Shown piece after piece: positions 26,707 to 34,444 of a DNA stretch of 64,000 nucleotides. Where the stretch lies: the NCBI RefSeq assembly GCF_014518425.1, contig NZ_JACVCU010000003.1, forward strand, positions 434,001-498,000, written 5' to 3'. The first letter of the stretch is position 1. Each line of letters begins with the position of its first letter. This DNA is from Terrabacter sp. MAHUQ-38 (GTDB taxonomy: Bacteria; Actinomycetota; Actinomycetes; Actinomycetales; Dermatophilaceae). The position numbers were made by a program, and so were the translations under genes. The notes under the pieces are model-generated. The model was given only the letters and a program-made list of their open reading frames with translations. It had not been told where the DNA came from and ran no database searches.

Positions 26707-27614
26707 GCGCGGCCCTCCTCGTCGGACGCCCCTGGCTCGTCGGCCGACCGTGTGGGCTCCTGGGACGACACCGTGGGCAGCACCTGGGTCGAGTCGCCCT
26801 GTGCTGCAACGGTGTCCGCGGCCTCAGAGGCGTCGGAGACGGGAAGGACCGTCGTCTGCTCTACGTCGGAGGCCGGCGGCACGGTCCCCGGGGGCTGCGC
26901 GGCCGGAGACCTCGGGGCCGGAGGCTGCGCGGTCGGCATGACGGCCGTCCGCTCGACGCCTTGCTCGGCGCCCCGCTCGACGGCGCGCTCGGCGGTGCGC
27001 TGGGACGTTCGCTCGTCGGTCCGCTCGGCTGTCCGCTCCGCGCGCACCCGCGCCGGGCGGGCAGCAGCCCCGGCCCCACGCGCACCCGCGGGTCCGGCGC
27101 CGGGCCCGCGGGCGGGCTTAGCGGCGGCGGCGACCTCGGCCGGGTCCGGGCTGCCCGGGTCGAGCGCGGCCGGCGGCGGGACGGTGGCCATCCAGGCGCC
27201 GAGGCGGTCCTTCTCGTGGATCAGGTCGCGGATGTCGAGCTCGGCGTACTCGAACTCGGGGCTCCAGTGCAGCGCGTCGAACGGGCACACCTCGATGCAG
27301 ATGCCGCAGTACATGCACAGCGAGAAGTCGATGGCGAACCGGTCGAGGACGTTGCGCTGGCGCGCCCGGCCGCCGGGTGTCGTCGGCGGCAGCTCCTCCT
27401 TGTGCGAGTCGATGTAGATGCACCAGTCGGGACACTCCCGCGCACAGAGCATGCACGACGTGCAGTTCTCCTCCGTGAGCGCGATGACGCCGCGCGACCG
27501 CGGGGGCAGCGCCGGCGAGACGTCGGGGTACTCCGCCGTGTGCGTGTGCCGGGTCAGGGACCTCGCGGTCGTCGCGAGCCCCTTGACCAGCCCGGGCAGG
27601 ATGCCGTCAGCCAT
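26703..27614 (-). CDS. nuoI: NDH-1-like subunit I with long disordered tail (left operon)
   Basis: The first 150 residues are a normal NuoI with two 4Fe-4S sites: C51, C54, C57, C61 and C100, C103, C106, C110 (clusters N6a/N6b). Residues 150-303 form an unusual Pro/Ala/Arg/Thr-rich tail. It holds an ERT-type repeat (about 192-223) and three similar short motifs, RTAVMPT (222-228), TTVLPV (254-259) and TQVLPT (276-281), that resemble threonine phosphorylation or FHA-docking sites. The tail roughly doubles the usual length. ATG start; 30 bp after the nuoH stop. Confidence 0.9.
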   Translation of the reverse strand: MADGILPGLVKGLATTARSLTRHTHTAEYPDVSPALPPRSRGVIALTEENCTSCMLCARECPDWCIYIDSHKEELPPTTPGGRARQRNVLDRFAIDFSLCMYCGICIEVCPFDALHWSPEFEYAELDIRDLIHEKDRLGAWMATVPPPAALDPGSPDPAEVAAAAKPARGPGAGPAGARGAGAAARPARVRAERTAERTDERTSQRTAERAVERGAEQGVERTAVMPTAQPPAPRSPAAQPPGTVPPASDVEQTTVLPVSDASEAADTVAAQGDSTQVLPTVSSQEPTRSADEPGASDEEGRA

Positions 27615-27644
27615 GTGCAGTCACCATCCCTTTCGTCGCGTGGG

Positions 27645-28613
27645 TCATGGGAACACCACCACCCCGACGGCGGTGATCGCGACCTGGAGCAGGGCCATGG
27701 GCACGAGCCACACCCAGGCGAGGCGCTGGAGCTGGTCCTCGCGCATGCGCGGCCAGGAGACGCGCAGCCAGATGACGACGACGGCGACGAGGAAGCCCTT
27801 GAGCAGCGTCCACAACCAGCCGAACCAGCCCTCGAACGGACCGGCCCACCCGCCGAGGAAGAGCACGGCGAACAGGAGCGACAGCACGACGATGCCGGCG
27901 TACTCGGCGAGCAGGAAGAAGGCGAAGCGCAGCCCGGTGTACTCGGTGAAGGCGCCGAAGACGATCTCGGAGTCCGCGAGCGGCATGTCGAACGGCGGTC
28001 GCTGCAGCTCGGCGAGCGCCGACACGAGGAAGACGACGGCCCCGGGCGCCTGCCAGAGCAGCCACCACGGCGTCCACGCCTCGGCGATGCCGACGACGGA
28101 GAGCGTGCCTGCCGCGAGCGCGACCGATGCCACGGCGAGCACCATCGGCAGCTCGTAGGAGACGAGCTGGGCGGCGGCCCGCATCGCGCCGAGGAGGGAG
28201 TACTTGTTGGCCGAGGCCCACCCGGCCATGAGGGTGCCGACGACGCCGACCCCGATCACCGCGAGGACGAGCACGACGCTCGCGTCGACGCGGGCTCCGA
28301 CGACCCTCGGCGAGAGCGGGATGACGGCGAGCGCCACGAGGTACGGGATCAGGGCCACGAACGGAGCGAGCCGGAAGACCCACCGGTCGGCCCGCGCCGG
28401 CGTGATGTCCTCCTTCTGCACGAACTTCACGCCGTCGGCGACGAGCTGCGCCCAGCCGTGGAAGCCGCCGGCATACATCGGCCCGAGGCGGCCCTGCATG
28501 TGCGCCATGACCTTGTGCTCGGTCTGGCCGACGAGGAGCGGGAGCACGAGGAAGGCCGCGAGGACGGCAGCCGCGCGCAGCACGACCTCGAGCCACGGAG
28601 CGAGGTCGCTCAT
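27645..28613 (-). CDS. nuoH: NDH-1-like subunit H (left operon)
   Basis: ATG at 28613 overlaps the nuoC stop by 4 bp (ATGA); an in-frame ATG 12 bases upstream is less likely. The 322-residue membrane subunit has 'KEDITPARADRWVF' and 'PFDMPLADSEIVFGAFTEY'. In the cytoplasmic loop the family pattern P-E-x-E-x-E is changed to P211-L212-A213-D214-S215-E216, so one Glu is lost and one is Asp. That loop normally links the quinone site to the proton path. The other nuoH in this window keeps three glutamates. The altered loop fits the absence of nuoD in this operon. Confidence 0.9.
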   Translation of the reverse strand: MSDLAPWLEVVLRAAAVLAAFLVLPLLVGQTEHKVMAHMQGRLGPMYAGGFHGWAQLVADGVKFVQKEDITPARADRWVFRLAPFVALIPYLVALAVIPLSPRVVGARVDASVVLVLAVIGVGVVGTLMAGWASANKYSLLGAMRAAAQLVSYELPMVLAVASVALAAGTLSVVGIAEAWTPWWLLWQAPGAVVFLVSALAELQRPPFDMPLADSEIVFGAFTEYTGLRFAFFLLAEYAGIVVLSLLFAVLFLGGWAGPFEGWFGWLWTLLKGFLVAVVVIWLRVSWPRMREDQLQRLAWVWLVPMALLQVAITAVGVVVFP

Positions 28614-29137
28614 CGAGGTCCCCATTCGGGGCCCGGCACGCCCGGCGCCTGCACCCGGCGACGGCCCGGGGCGCGCGCGGAGTCGTGGCCCTCGCCCGGC
28701 TCCTTGGCACCCGGCCACGCCTTCGACGCCCGCGCGGCGAGGACGAACGACTTGCGAAGCGGCGTCCCCTCGAAGCCGTCGGGCAGCAGGAGCGGACGCA
28801 GGCCGAGACCCGTGCCGTCGTCGAAGCCGTCGAAGTCGATGCCGAACATCTCGTGGGTCTCGCGCTCGTGCCACGCGGCGCCGCGGAAGATCCCGGTGAG
28901 CGACGGGACGGGCAGGCCCTCGGGGGCGCGCGTGCGCACCAGCACCGACGGCAGGCTTCCGGGCTCGTGCGTGTCGATGAGGTGGCACACGACGTCGAAG
29001 CCGGCGTCGTCACCCTCGCGGTCGGTCTCGTCGACCGCCGTCAGCCAGTCGAAGTACGCGTAGCCCTCCTCACGGAGTGCGAGCACAGTGCTCGACCACT
29101 CCCCGAAGGGCACGTCACGCACGTCGGTGACCTTCAC
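28610..29137 (-). CDS. nuoC: NDH-1-like subunit C (left operon)
   Basis: The 175-residue protein has the NuoC core '[21 protein letters not shown]' (the H-E-R-E block is diagnostic) and '[19 protein letters not shown]'. A basic, Pro-rich tail of about 35 residues follows. GTG start overlaps nuoB by 4 bp and its own stop overlaps nuoH by 4 bp, so there is no room for a nuoD between them and no C-D fusion. In canonical complex I the next gene would be nuoD. Confidence 0.9.
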   Translation of the reverse strand: MKVTDVRDVPFGEWSSTVLALREEGYAYFDWLTAVDETDREGDDAGFDVVCHLIDTHEPGSLPSVLVRTRAPEGLPVPSLTGIFRGAAWHERETHEMFGIDFDGFDDGTGLGLRPLLLPDGFEGTPLRKSFVLAARASKAWPGAKEPGEGHDSARAPGRRRVQAPGVPGPEWGPR

Positions 29138-29796
29138 CTGCCACCGTCCCCGGACCTCGCGCCACGCCGCACCAGCGGACGGCTGACGTCACCGGCGCTC
29201 GCGACCCGCGTGCCGGCATACCGGCCGCTCAGCCGGTGCGCCGAGAGCCGCTCGCTCGCGATCTGCTCCTGGAGGCGGATGATGCCGTGCAGCAGCGCCT
29301 CGGGGCGGGGCGGGCAGCCGGGCACGTAGACGTCGACGGGGACGATCTGGTCGACGCCCTTCGTCACGGAGTAGGAGTCCCAGTACGGCCCGCCGGAGTT
29401 GGAGCACGCGCCGAAGGAGATGACGTACTTCGGCTCGGGCATCTGGTCGTAGAGCCGCCGGATGGCGGGGGCCATCTTGTCGGTGACGGTGCCCGAGACG
29501 ACCATGAGGTCGGCCTGGCGCGGGCCCGGTGCGAACGGGATGACCCCGAGGCGGATGAAGTCGTGCCGGCCCATCGACGCGGCGATGAACTCGATGGCGC
29601 AGCACGCGAGCCCGAAGTTGAACACCCACAGCGAGTAGCGCCGGCCCCAGTTGAGGACGACCTTGACCGGCTTGGGCGCATGGCCACCGAGGACACCCAT
29701 CGACGCGGGCCCGATGGTGGGCATCGGCAGGCTGACCGGTTGGCTCGTGGGCTGACTCGTCGGCTGACTCGTCGGCTGGCTCGTCGGCTGGTCCAT
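29134..29796 (-). CDS. nuoB: NDH-1-like subunit B, N2 cluster subunit (left operon)
   Basis: ATG at 29796 overlaps the nuoA stop by one base (TGATG). The 220-residue protein has the four N2 ligands C65, C66, C131 and C161 ('GLACCAIEF', 'FGACSNSGG', '[10 protein letters not shown]'). The N-terminus is a low-complexity (PTSQ)n stretch, residues 4-20, encoded by an imperfect 12-bp tandem repeat, and the C-terminus has an extra 40 basic residues. N2 normally passes electrons to quinone at the NuoB-NuoD interface; no NuoD is encoded in this operon. Confidence 0.93.
   Translation of the reverse strand: MDQPTSQPTSQPTSQPTSQPVSLPMPTIGPASMGVLGGHAPKPVKVVLNWGRRYSLWVFNFGLACCAIEFIAASMGRHDFIRLGVIPFAPGPRQADLMVVSGTVTDKMAPAIRRLYDQMPEPKYVISFGACSNSGGPYWDSYSVTKGVDQIVPVDVYVPGCPPRPEALLHGIIRLQEQIASERLSAHRLSGRYAGTRVASAGDVSRPLVRRGARSGDGGR
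29738..29793. repeat. imperfect 12-bp tandem repeat inside nuoB
   Basis: About 4.5 copies of a GGCTGACTCGTC-type unit (two exact at 29750-29761 and 29762-29773) encode Pro-Thr-Ser-Gln repeats at the NuoB N-terminus. Copy number may vary between strains. Confidence 0.8.
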
Positions 29797-30155
29797 CACA
29801 CCCACCTCAGCAGGCCACGCCGCGCTGCGTGCGCCAGCCCGAGCACGATGACGCCGATGAAGATGCCCATCTCGACGAGGCTGGCGCCGCCGAGGGCGGC
29901 GTCGCGGATCACCGTGGCCCACGGGAACAGGTAGATCGCGTCGACGGCGAAGATGACGTAGAGGAAGGAGAAGACGAAGTACCGGACCTTCGTCTGCGCC
30001 CAACCCTCGCCGACGGGGTCGACGCCCGACTCGTACGTCGTCAGCTTCGCCGCGTGCGGGGCGCGCGGAGCCAGCAGCCGTCGGGCGAGCATCGCGGCGG
30101 TGACGAGCAGGACGCCCGCCCCCAGCACCGCGGCGACGGCCACGTACCCGGACAT
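29796..30155 (-). CDS. nuoA: NDH-1-like subunit A (left operon, first gene)
   Basis: The 119-residue protein has three membrane segments and the NuoA core '[22 protein letters not shown]' (the 'YESG' and 'RYF' blocks). No ribosome-binding site precedes ATG 30155; a -10-like TAGGCT sits only about 9 bases upstream on the minus strand, so the operon transcript may be leaderless. It heads the ten-gene operon and is divergent from korA across 243 bp. Confidence 0.9.
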   Translation of the reverse strand: MSGYVAVAAVLGAGVLLVTAAMLARRLLAPRAPHAAKLTTYESGVDPVGEGWAQTKVRYFVFSFLYVIFAVDAIYLFPWATVIRDAALGGASLVEMGIFIGVIVLGLAHAARRGLLRWV

Positions 30156-30398
30156 GACAGTCAGCCTATCCAGACGCACCTTCCGTATGCCGTGTGGTGC
30201 CGTCCCGCTCCTGCGCCGGGACCCAGCGAGCGTCAGCGCCCGCGCGTGGCCTGCGCGGCACCGCGAATTGTCGCCGGGAATTGTCCACGTAATGGCAACC
30301 TCCGCAAATGTGAATTCGAGGCGATCTACCATGGAAATTGCCCGCCGCACAGGGCCCCGGGCAGTGAATCGTATGGAAGTTCGAGGACATCGCAGAGC
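30156..30398. promoter_or_regulatory. divergent control region of the left nuo operon and korAB
   Basis: This 243-bp gap is less GC-rich than its surroundings in its right half. It contains repeated AATTG-type words: GAATTGTC around 30266-30273, GGAATTGTC around 30280-30288, TGAATTCG near 30311 and GGAAATTGCC near 30332. They may be copies of one operator serving both directions. A minus-strand -10-like element lies next to the nuoA start. Confidence 0.45.
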
Positions 30399-32297
30399 AT
30401 GAGCACCAAACTGGTCCAGAAGCTCGATCGCGTGGTCATCCGATTCGCCGGGGACTCCGGTGACGGTATGCAGCTCACGGGTGACCGCTTCACGTCGCAG
30501 ACGGCGCTGCTCGGCAACGACCTGTCCACGCTGCCGAACTTCCCCGCGGAGATCCGGGCACCCCAGGGCACGCTGCCGGGTGTCTCGAGCTTCCAGCTGC
30601 ACTTCGCCGACCACAACGTGCTCACGCCGGGCGACCGGCCGGACGTCCTCGTCGCGATGAACCCCGCCGCCCTCAAGGCCAACCTCGGCGACCTGCCCCG
30701 CGGCGCGACGATCATCGTCAACACCGACGAGTTCACGAAGCGCAACCTGTCGAAGGTCGGCTACGTCGCGAGCCCGCTCGACGACGGCTCGCTCGAGAGC
30801 TACCACGTGCACCCCGTCGCGCTGACCTCGATCGCCGTCGAGGCGCTCGCGTCGTTCACGGACCTGACCCGCAAGGAGAAGGAGCGCGCGAAGAACATGT
30901 TCGCGCTCGGCCTGCTCTCGTGGCTCTACACGCGCCCCATGGACGGCACCGAGTCCTTCCTCAAGGCGAAGTTCTCCGACAAGCCGGAGATCCTCGAGGC
31001 CAACCTCGCCGCGCTGCGGGCGGGCTTCCACTACGGCGAGACGACCGAGGACTTCGCCGTCTCCTACGAGGTCGCTCCCGCGCGGATGGATGCCGGCACG
31101 TACCGCAACGTCACCGGCAACGTCGCGCTGTCGCTCGGCCTGGTCGCCGCCGCGCACCGCGCGCACCTGCCGCTCTTCCTCGGCTCCTACCCGATCACTC
31201 CGGCCTCCGACATCCTGCACACGCTCGCCGGGCTCAAGCGCTACGGCGTCGCGACGATGCAGGCAGAGGACGAGATCGCCGGCGTCGGCGCGGCGCTCGG
31301 TGCGTCCTTCGGCGGTGCCCTCGGTGTGACGACGACCTCCGGTCCCGGCCTCGCGCTCAAGGCCGAGACGATCGGTCTCGCCGTGTCGCTCGAGCTGCCG
31401 CTGATCGTCTGCGACATCCAGCGCGGCGGGCCGTCGACCGGTCTGCCGACGAAGACCGAGCAGGCCGACCTGCTCCAGGCGCTCTTCGGCCGCAACGGCG
31501 AGTCGCCCGTCGCCGTCATCGCGCCGTCGACCCCGGCCGACTGCTTCGACATCGCCGTCGAGGCCGTCCGCATCGCCACGACCTACCGGACACCGGTCAT
31601 CGTGCTGTCCGACGGCTACCTCGCCAACGGCTCCGAGCCGTGGCGGCTGCCGCGCACGGCCGAGCTGCCCGACATCACGGTCGAGTTCGCGACGGAGCCG
31701 AACGCCGTCGACGGCTCGGGCGCGCCGGTGTTCCACCCGTACCTCCGCGACCCCGAGACCCTCGCACGGCCCTGGGCCATCCCGGGGACGCCGGGTCTCG
31801 AGCACCGCGTCGGCGGCATCGAGAAGGCCGACATCACGGGCAACATCTCCTACGACCCCGACAACCACGACCACATGACCCGGCTGCGTCAGGCCAAGAT
31901 CGACGGCATCGCCGACACGATCGACCCGCTCGGCGTCGACGACCCGACCGGCGACGCCGACGTGCTCGTGCTCGGCTGGGGCTCGACGTACGGCCCGATC
32001 GCCGCGGCCGTACGCCTCGCCCGCGCCACCGGTGCCCGCGTCGCCCAGGCGCACCTGCGCCACCTCAACCCGTTCCCGGCCAACACCGGCGACGTGCTGC
32101 GCTCCTACCAGCGCGTCATCGTGCCCGAGATGAACCTCGGGCAGCTCGCGATGCTGCTGCGCGCGAAGTACCTCGTCGACATCGAGTCGCACACGTCGGT
32201 GCGCGGCCTGCCGTTCCAGGCCGGCGAGCTCGCCGACGTCATCGCCGCCGCCGTGGCTTCCGTGTCGAACGCGCCCCTCGAGGAGGCCGCCAAGTGA
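30399..32297 (+). CDS. korA: 2-oxoacid:ferredoxin oxidoreductase alpha subunit (fused gamma-alpha)
   Basis: The 632-residue subunit opens with the gamma-domain block 'IRFAGDSGDGMQLTGDRF', followed by the alpha domain with 'GSYPITPASD', 'AEDEIAGVGAALGASF' and 'TTTSGPGLALK'. This is the two-subunit KOR type of actinobacteria, converting 2-oxoglutarate and CoA to succinyl-CoA and CO2 while reducing ferredoxin. KorB follows with a 4-bp overlap (GTGA). Placement opposite the NuoEFG-less complex-I-like operon suggests that reduced ferredoxin could feed that complex. Confidence 0.93.
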   Translation: MSTKLVQKLDRVVIRFAGDSGDGMQLTGDRFTSQTALLGNDLSTLPNFPAEIRAPQGTLPGVSSFQLHFADHNVLTPGDRPDVLVAMNPAALKANLGDLPRGATIIVNTDEFTKRNLSKVGYVASPLDDGSLESYHVHPVALTSIAVEALASFTDLTRKEKERAKNMFALGLLSWLYTRPMDGTESFLKAKFSDKPEILEANLAALRAGFHYGETTEDFAVSYEVAPARMDAGTYRNVTGNVALSLGLVAAAHRAHLPLFLGSYPITPASDILHTLAGLKRYGVATMQAEDEIAGVGAALGASFGGALGVTTTSGPGLALKAETIGLAVSLELPLIVCDIQRGGPSTGLPTKTEQADLLQALFGRNGESPVAVIAPSTPADCFDIAVEAVRIATTYRTPVIVLSDGYLANGSEPWRLPRTAELPDITVEFATEPNAVDGSGAPVFHPYLRDPETLARPWAIPGTPGLEHRVGGIEKADITGNISYDPDNHDHMTRLRQAKIDGIADTIDPLGVDDPTGDADVLVLGWGSTYGPIAAAVRLARATGARVAQAHLRHLNPFPANTGDVLRSYQRVIVPEMNLGQLAMLLRAKYLVDIESHTSVRGLPFQAGELADVIAAAVASVSNAPLEEAAK

Positions 32298-33403
32298 CCA
32301 CCGACCTCGGTCTTCCGACCATCGGCCCGGATGCCTCGGGCACCGCGGGCGTCCCCCGACTCGCCGACGGCACCGCCCTGACGAAGAAGGACTTCACGTC
32401 CGACCAGGAGGTGCGCTGGTGCCCCGGGTGCGGCGACTACGCGATCCTCGCCGCCGTGCAGGGATTCCTGCCCGAGCTCGGCCTCAAGCGCGAGAACATC
32501 GTCTTCGTCTCGGGCATCGGGTGCAGCTCGCGCTTCCCGTACTACCTCGACACGTACGGCATGCACTCGATCCACGGCCGCGCCCCGGCCATCGCGACCG
32601 GCCTCGCCGCCACGCGCGAGGACCTCTCGGTATGGGTCGTCACGGGTGACGGCGATGCCCTGTCGATCGGCGGCAACCACCTGATCCACGCGCTGCGTCG
32701 CAACGTCAACCTCAAGATCCTGCTCTTCAACAACGAGATCTACGGCCTCACCAAGGGGCAGTACTCCCCCACGTCGCACGTCGGCCAGGTCACGAAGTCG
32801 ACGCCGCTCGGCTCGCTCGACACGCCCTTCAACCCGGTGTCCCTGGCCCTCGGCGCCGAGGCGAGCTTCGTCGCACGCACCATGGACTCCGACCGCCAGC
32901 ACCTGACCTCGGTGCTGCGCGCGGCCGCAGAGCACCGCGGTTCGGCGCTCGTCGAGATCTACCAGAACTGCCCGATCTTCAACGACGGCGTGTTCGACGT
33001 CCTCAAGGACCGCACCGAGGCGGCCGCCCGCATCCTGCACCTGACCGACGGCGAGGAGGTCGCCGCGGGCGACAACGTCGTGGTCCGCGACGGTCGCGGC
33101 TCGCTCGCGGTCGTGCCTCGCGCCGACGCCGACCCGGCACACATCGTCCGTCACGACGTCTCGGCCGACGACCCGTCTGCGGCCTTCGCGCTCTCGCGGC
33201 TCGACAGCCCTGACCTCGGCCACGTGCCGATGGGCATCTTCCGCAACGTGCAGCGTCCGACCTACGACGACGCCCTGCGCGACCAGATCGCCTCGGCCCG
33301 CACGGGCGAGGTCACCGACGCCGACATCGACGCGTTGCTCGCGGGTCGCGACACGTGGACCGTCGGCACGCCCGCCGGCGCGGGCGGGGTCGCGGAGGCG
33401 TGA
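32294..33403 (+). CDS. korB: 2-oxoacid:ferredoxin oxidoreductase beta subunit
   Basis: GTG at 32294; 369 residues. It carries 'RWCPGCGDYAILAAVQ' (first cysteines for the 4Fe-4S cluster), 'GIGCSSRFPYY', and the thiamine diphosphate motif 'VTGDGDALSIGGNH'. It binds TPP, Mg and one Fe-S cluster and passes electrons to ferredoxin. Its GTG start overlaps korA, and its stop overlaps the rarD start by 4 bp. In this lineage KOR can replace or supplement 2-oxoglutarate dehydrogenase in the TCA cycle; fumC, another TCA gene, lies 2.7 kb downstream. Confidence 0.94.
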   Translation: MTTDLGLPTIGPDASGTAGVPRLADGTALTKKDFTSDQEVRWCPGCGDYAILAAVQGFLPELGLKRENIVFVSGIGCSSRFPYYLDTYGMHSIHGRAPAIATGLAATREDLSVWVVTGDGDALSIGGNHLIHALRRNVNLKILLFNNEIYGLTKGQYSPTSHVGQVTKSTPLGSLDTPFNPVSLALGAEASFVARTMDSDRQHLTSVLRAAAEHRGSALVEIYQNCPIFNDGVFDVLKDRTEAAARILHLTDGEEVAAGDNVVVRDGRGSLAVVPRADADPAHIVRHDVSADDPSAAFALSRLDSPDLGHVPMGIFRNVQRPTYDDALRDQIASARTGEVTDADIDALLAGRDTWTVGTPAGAGGVAEA

Positions 33404-34395
33404 CCTCGACCGACCGCACCGACGCCGTCGTCACCACCGGGGCGCCCTCCGGCCTGCCCACGGCACCACACGGCGAGGTGGGGCGGGGCACCCTGCTCGG
33501 GTTCGCGGCATACGGGCTCTGGGGGCTCTTCCCGCTCTACTTCGACGTGCTCCGGCCGGCCGGGCCGTGGGAGATCCTCGCCCACCGCATCCTCTGGACC
33601 TTGCTCTGCTGCGTCGTCGTGCTCCTCGTCGTGCGCGACCTCGGCTGGGTCCGGCCGCTGCTGCGCCGGCCCCGGCTGCTGGCCGGCACCGCCGCCGCCG
33701 CCGTCCTCATCGCCGTCAACTGGGTCGTCTACGTCGCGGCGGTCACGTCGGGCAACACGTCAGAGGCGGCGCTCGGCTACTTCCTCAACCCGCTCGTCAC
33801 GGTCGCGCTCGGTGTCGTCGTGCTCGGTGAGCGGCTGCGGCCGCTCCAGTGGGTGGCGGTCGCGACCGGCGTGGTCGCGGGCGTCTACCTCGCCGTCACG
33901 GGCGGTCGCGTGCCGTGGGTCGCGCTGACACTCGCCGTGTCGTTCGCGCTCTACGGGCTGACGAAGAAGAAGGTCGGCGTCAGCCTCGACGCCATCCACG
34001 GTCTCACCGTCGAGACGGTCGTGCTCGCGCCGGTCGCCGTCGTGCTGCTGCTCGTCGTCGGGGCGCAGGGTGGCCTCGAGTTCGGGCAGCACGGCCCCTG
34101 GCACACCTCGCTGCTCGTGCTCTCGGGGGTCGTCACAGCGGTGCCGCTGCTCTGCTTCGCGGCCGCGGCCCGTCGCATCCCGCTCGTCTCGATCGGGCTC
34201 ATCCAGTTCATCACCCCGGTCATGCAGCTGCTCTGCGCGGTGCTGCTCCTCGGCGAGCACATGCCGCGCGAACGGTGGGTCGGCTTCGGCATCGTGTGGC
34301 TCGCACTCGTCGTGCTGACCGTCGACTCGCTCCTGGGCCTGCGCGGCGCCCGCGCCTCCCGCCGCGACCTGCCCGTCGACGACTGCCCGCGCTGA
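33400..34395 (+). CDS. rarD: EamA-family permease RarD
   Basis: GTG at 33400 overlaps the korB stop by 4 bp. The 331-residue protein has about ten hydrophobic segments and the RarD opening 'FAAYGLWGLFPLYFDVLRPAGPWEILAHRI' (short blocks 'YGLWGLFPLYF' and 'EILAHRI'). It belongs to the drug/metabolite transporter superfamily; substrates of RarD are not established. Coupling to korB is probably a matter of operon compaction. A short hairpin (34416-34431) follows the stop. Confidence 0.9.
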   Translation: MTSTDRTDAVVTTGAPSGLPTAPHGEVGRGTLLGFAAYGLWGLFPLYFDVLRPAGPWEILAHRILWTLLCCVVVLLVVRDLGWVRPLLRRPRLLAGTAAAAVLIAVNWVVYVAAVTSGNTSEAALGYFLNPLVTVALGVVVLGERLRPLQWVAVATGVVAGVYLAVTGGRVPWVALTLAVSFALYGLTKKKVGVSLDAIHGLTVETVVLAPVAVVLLLVVGAQGGLEFGQHGPWHTSLLVLSGVVTAVPLLCFAAAARRIPLVSIGLIQFITPVMQLLCAVLLLGEHMPRERWVGFGIVWLALVVLTVDSLLGLRGARASRRDLPVDDCPR

Positions 34396-34444
34396 ACCGT
34401 CGGCCAACAGGCGTGCACCGCGGCTGCGGTGACAGACTGCGGGG

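Noticed and set aside
28610..28625. nuoD lost by frameshift at the NuoC-NuoH junction
   Set aside because: The two genes overlap by 4 bp and no NuoD-like peptide appears in any frame around the junction.
20783..30155. Left nuo operon as a decaying duplicate of the right one
   Set aside because: All ten frames are intact, overlap in a coupled way, keep metal and proton residues, and are too diverged from the right operon to be a recent copy.
34416..34431. Strong terminator after rarD
   Set aside because: Stem is only 6 bp with a 4-nt loop; mentioned with rarD but not called separately.
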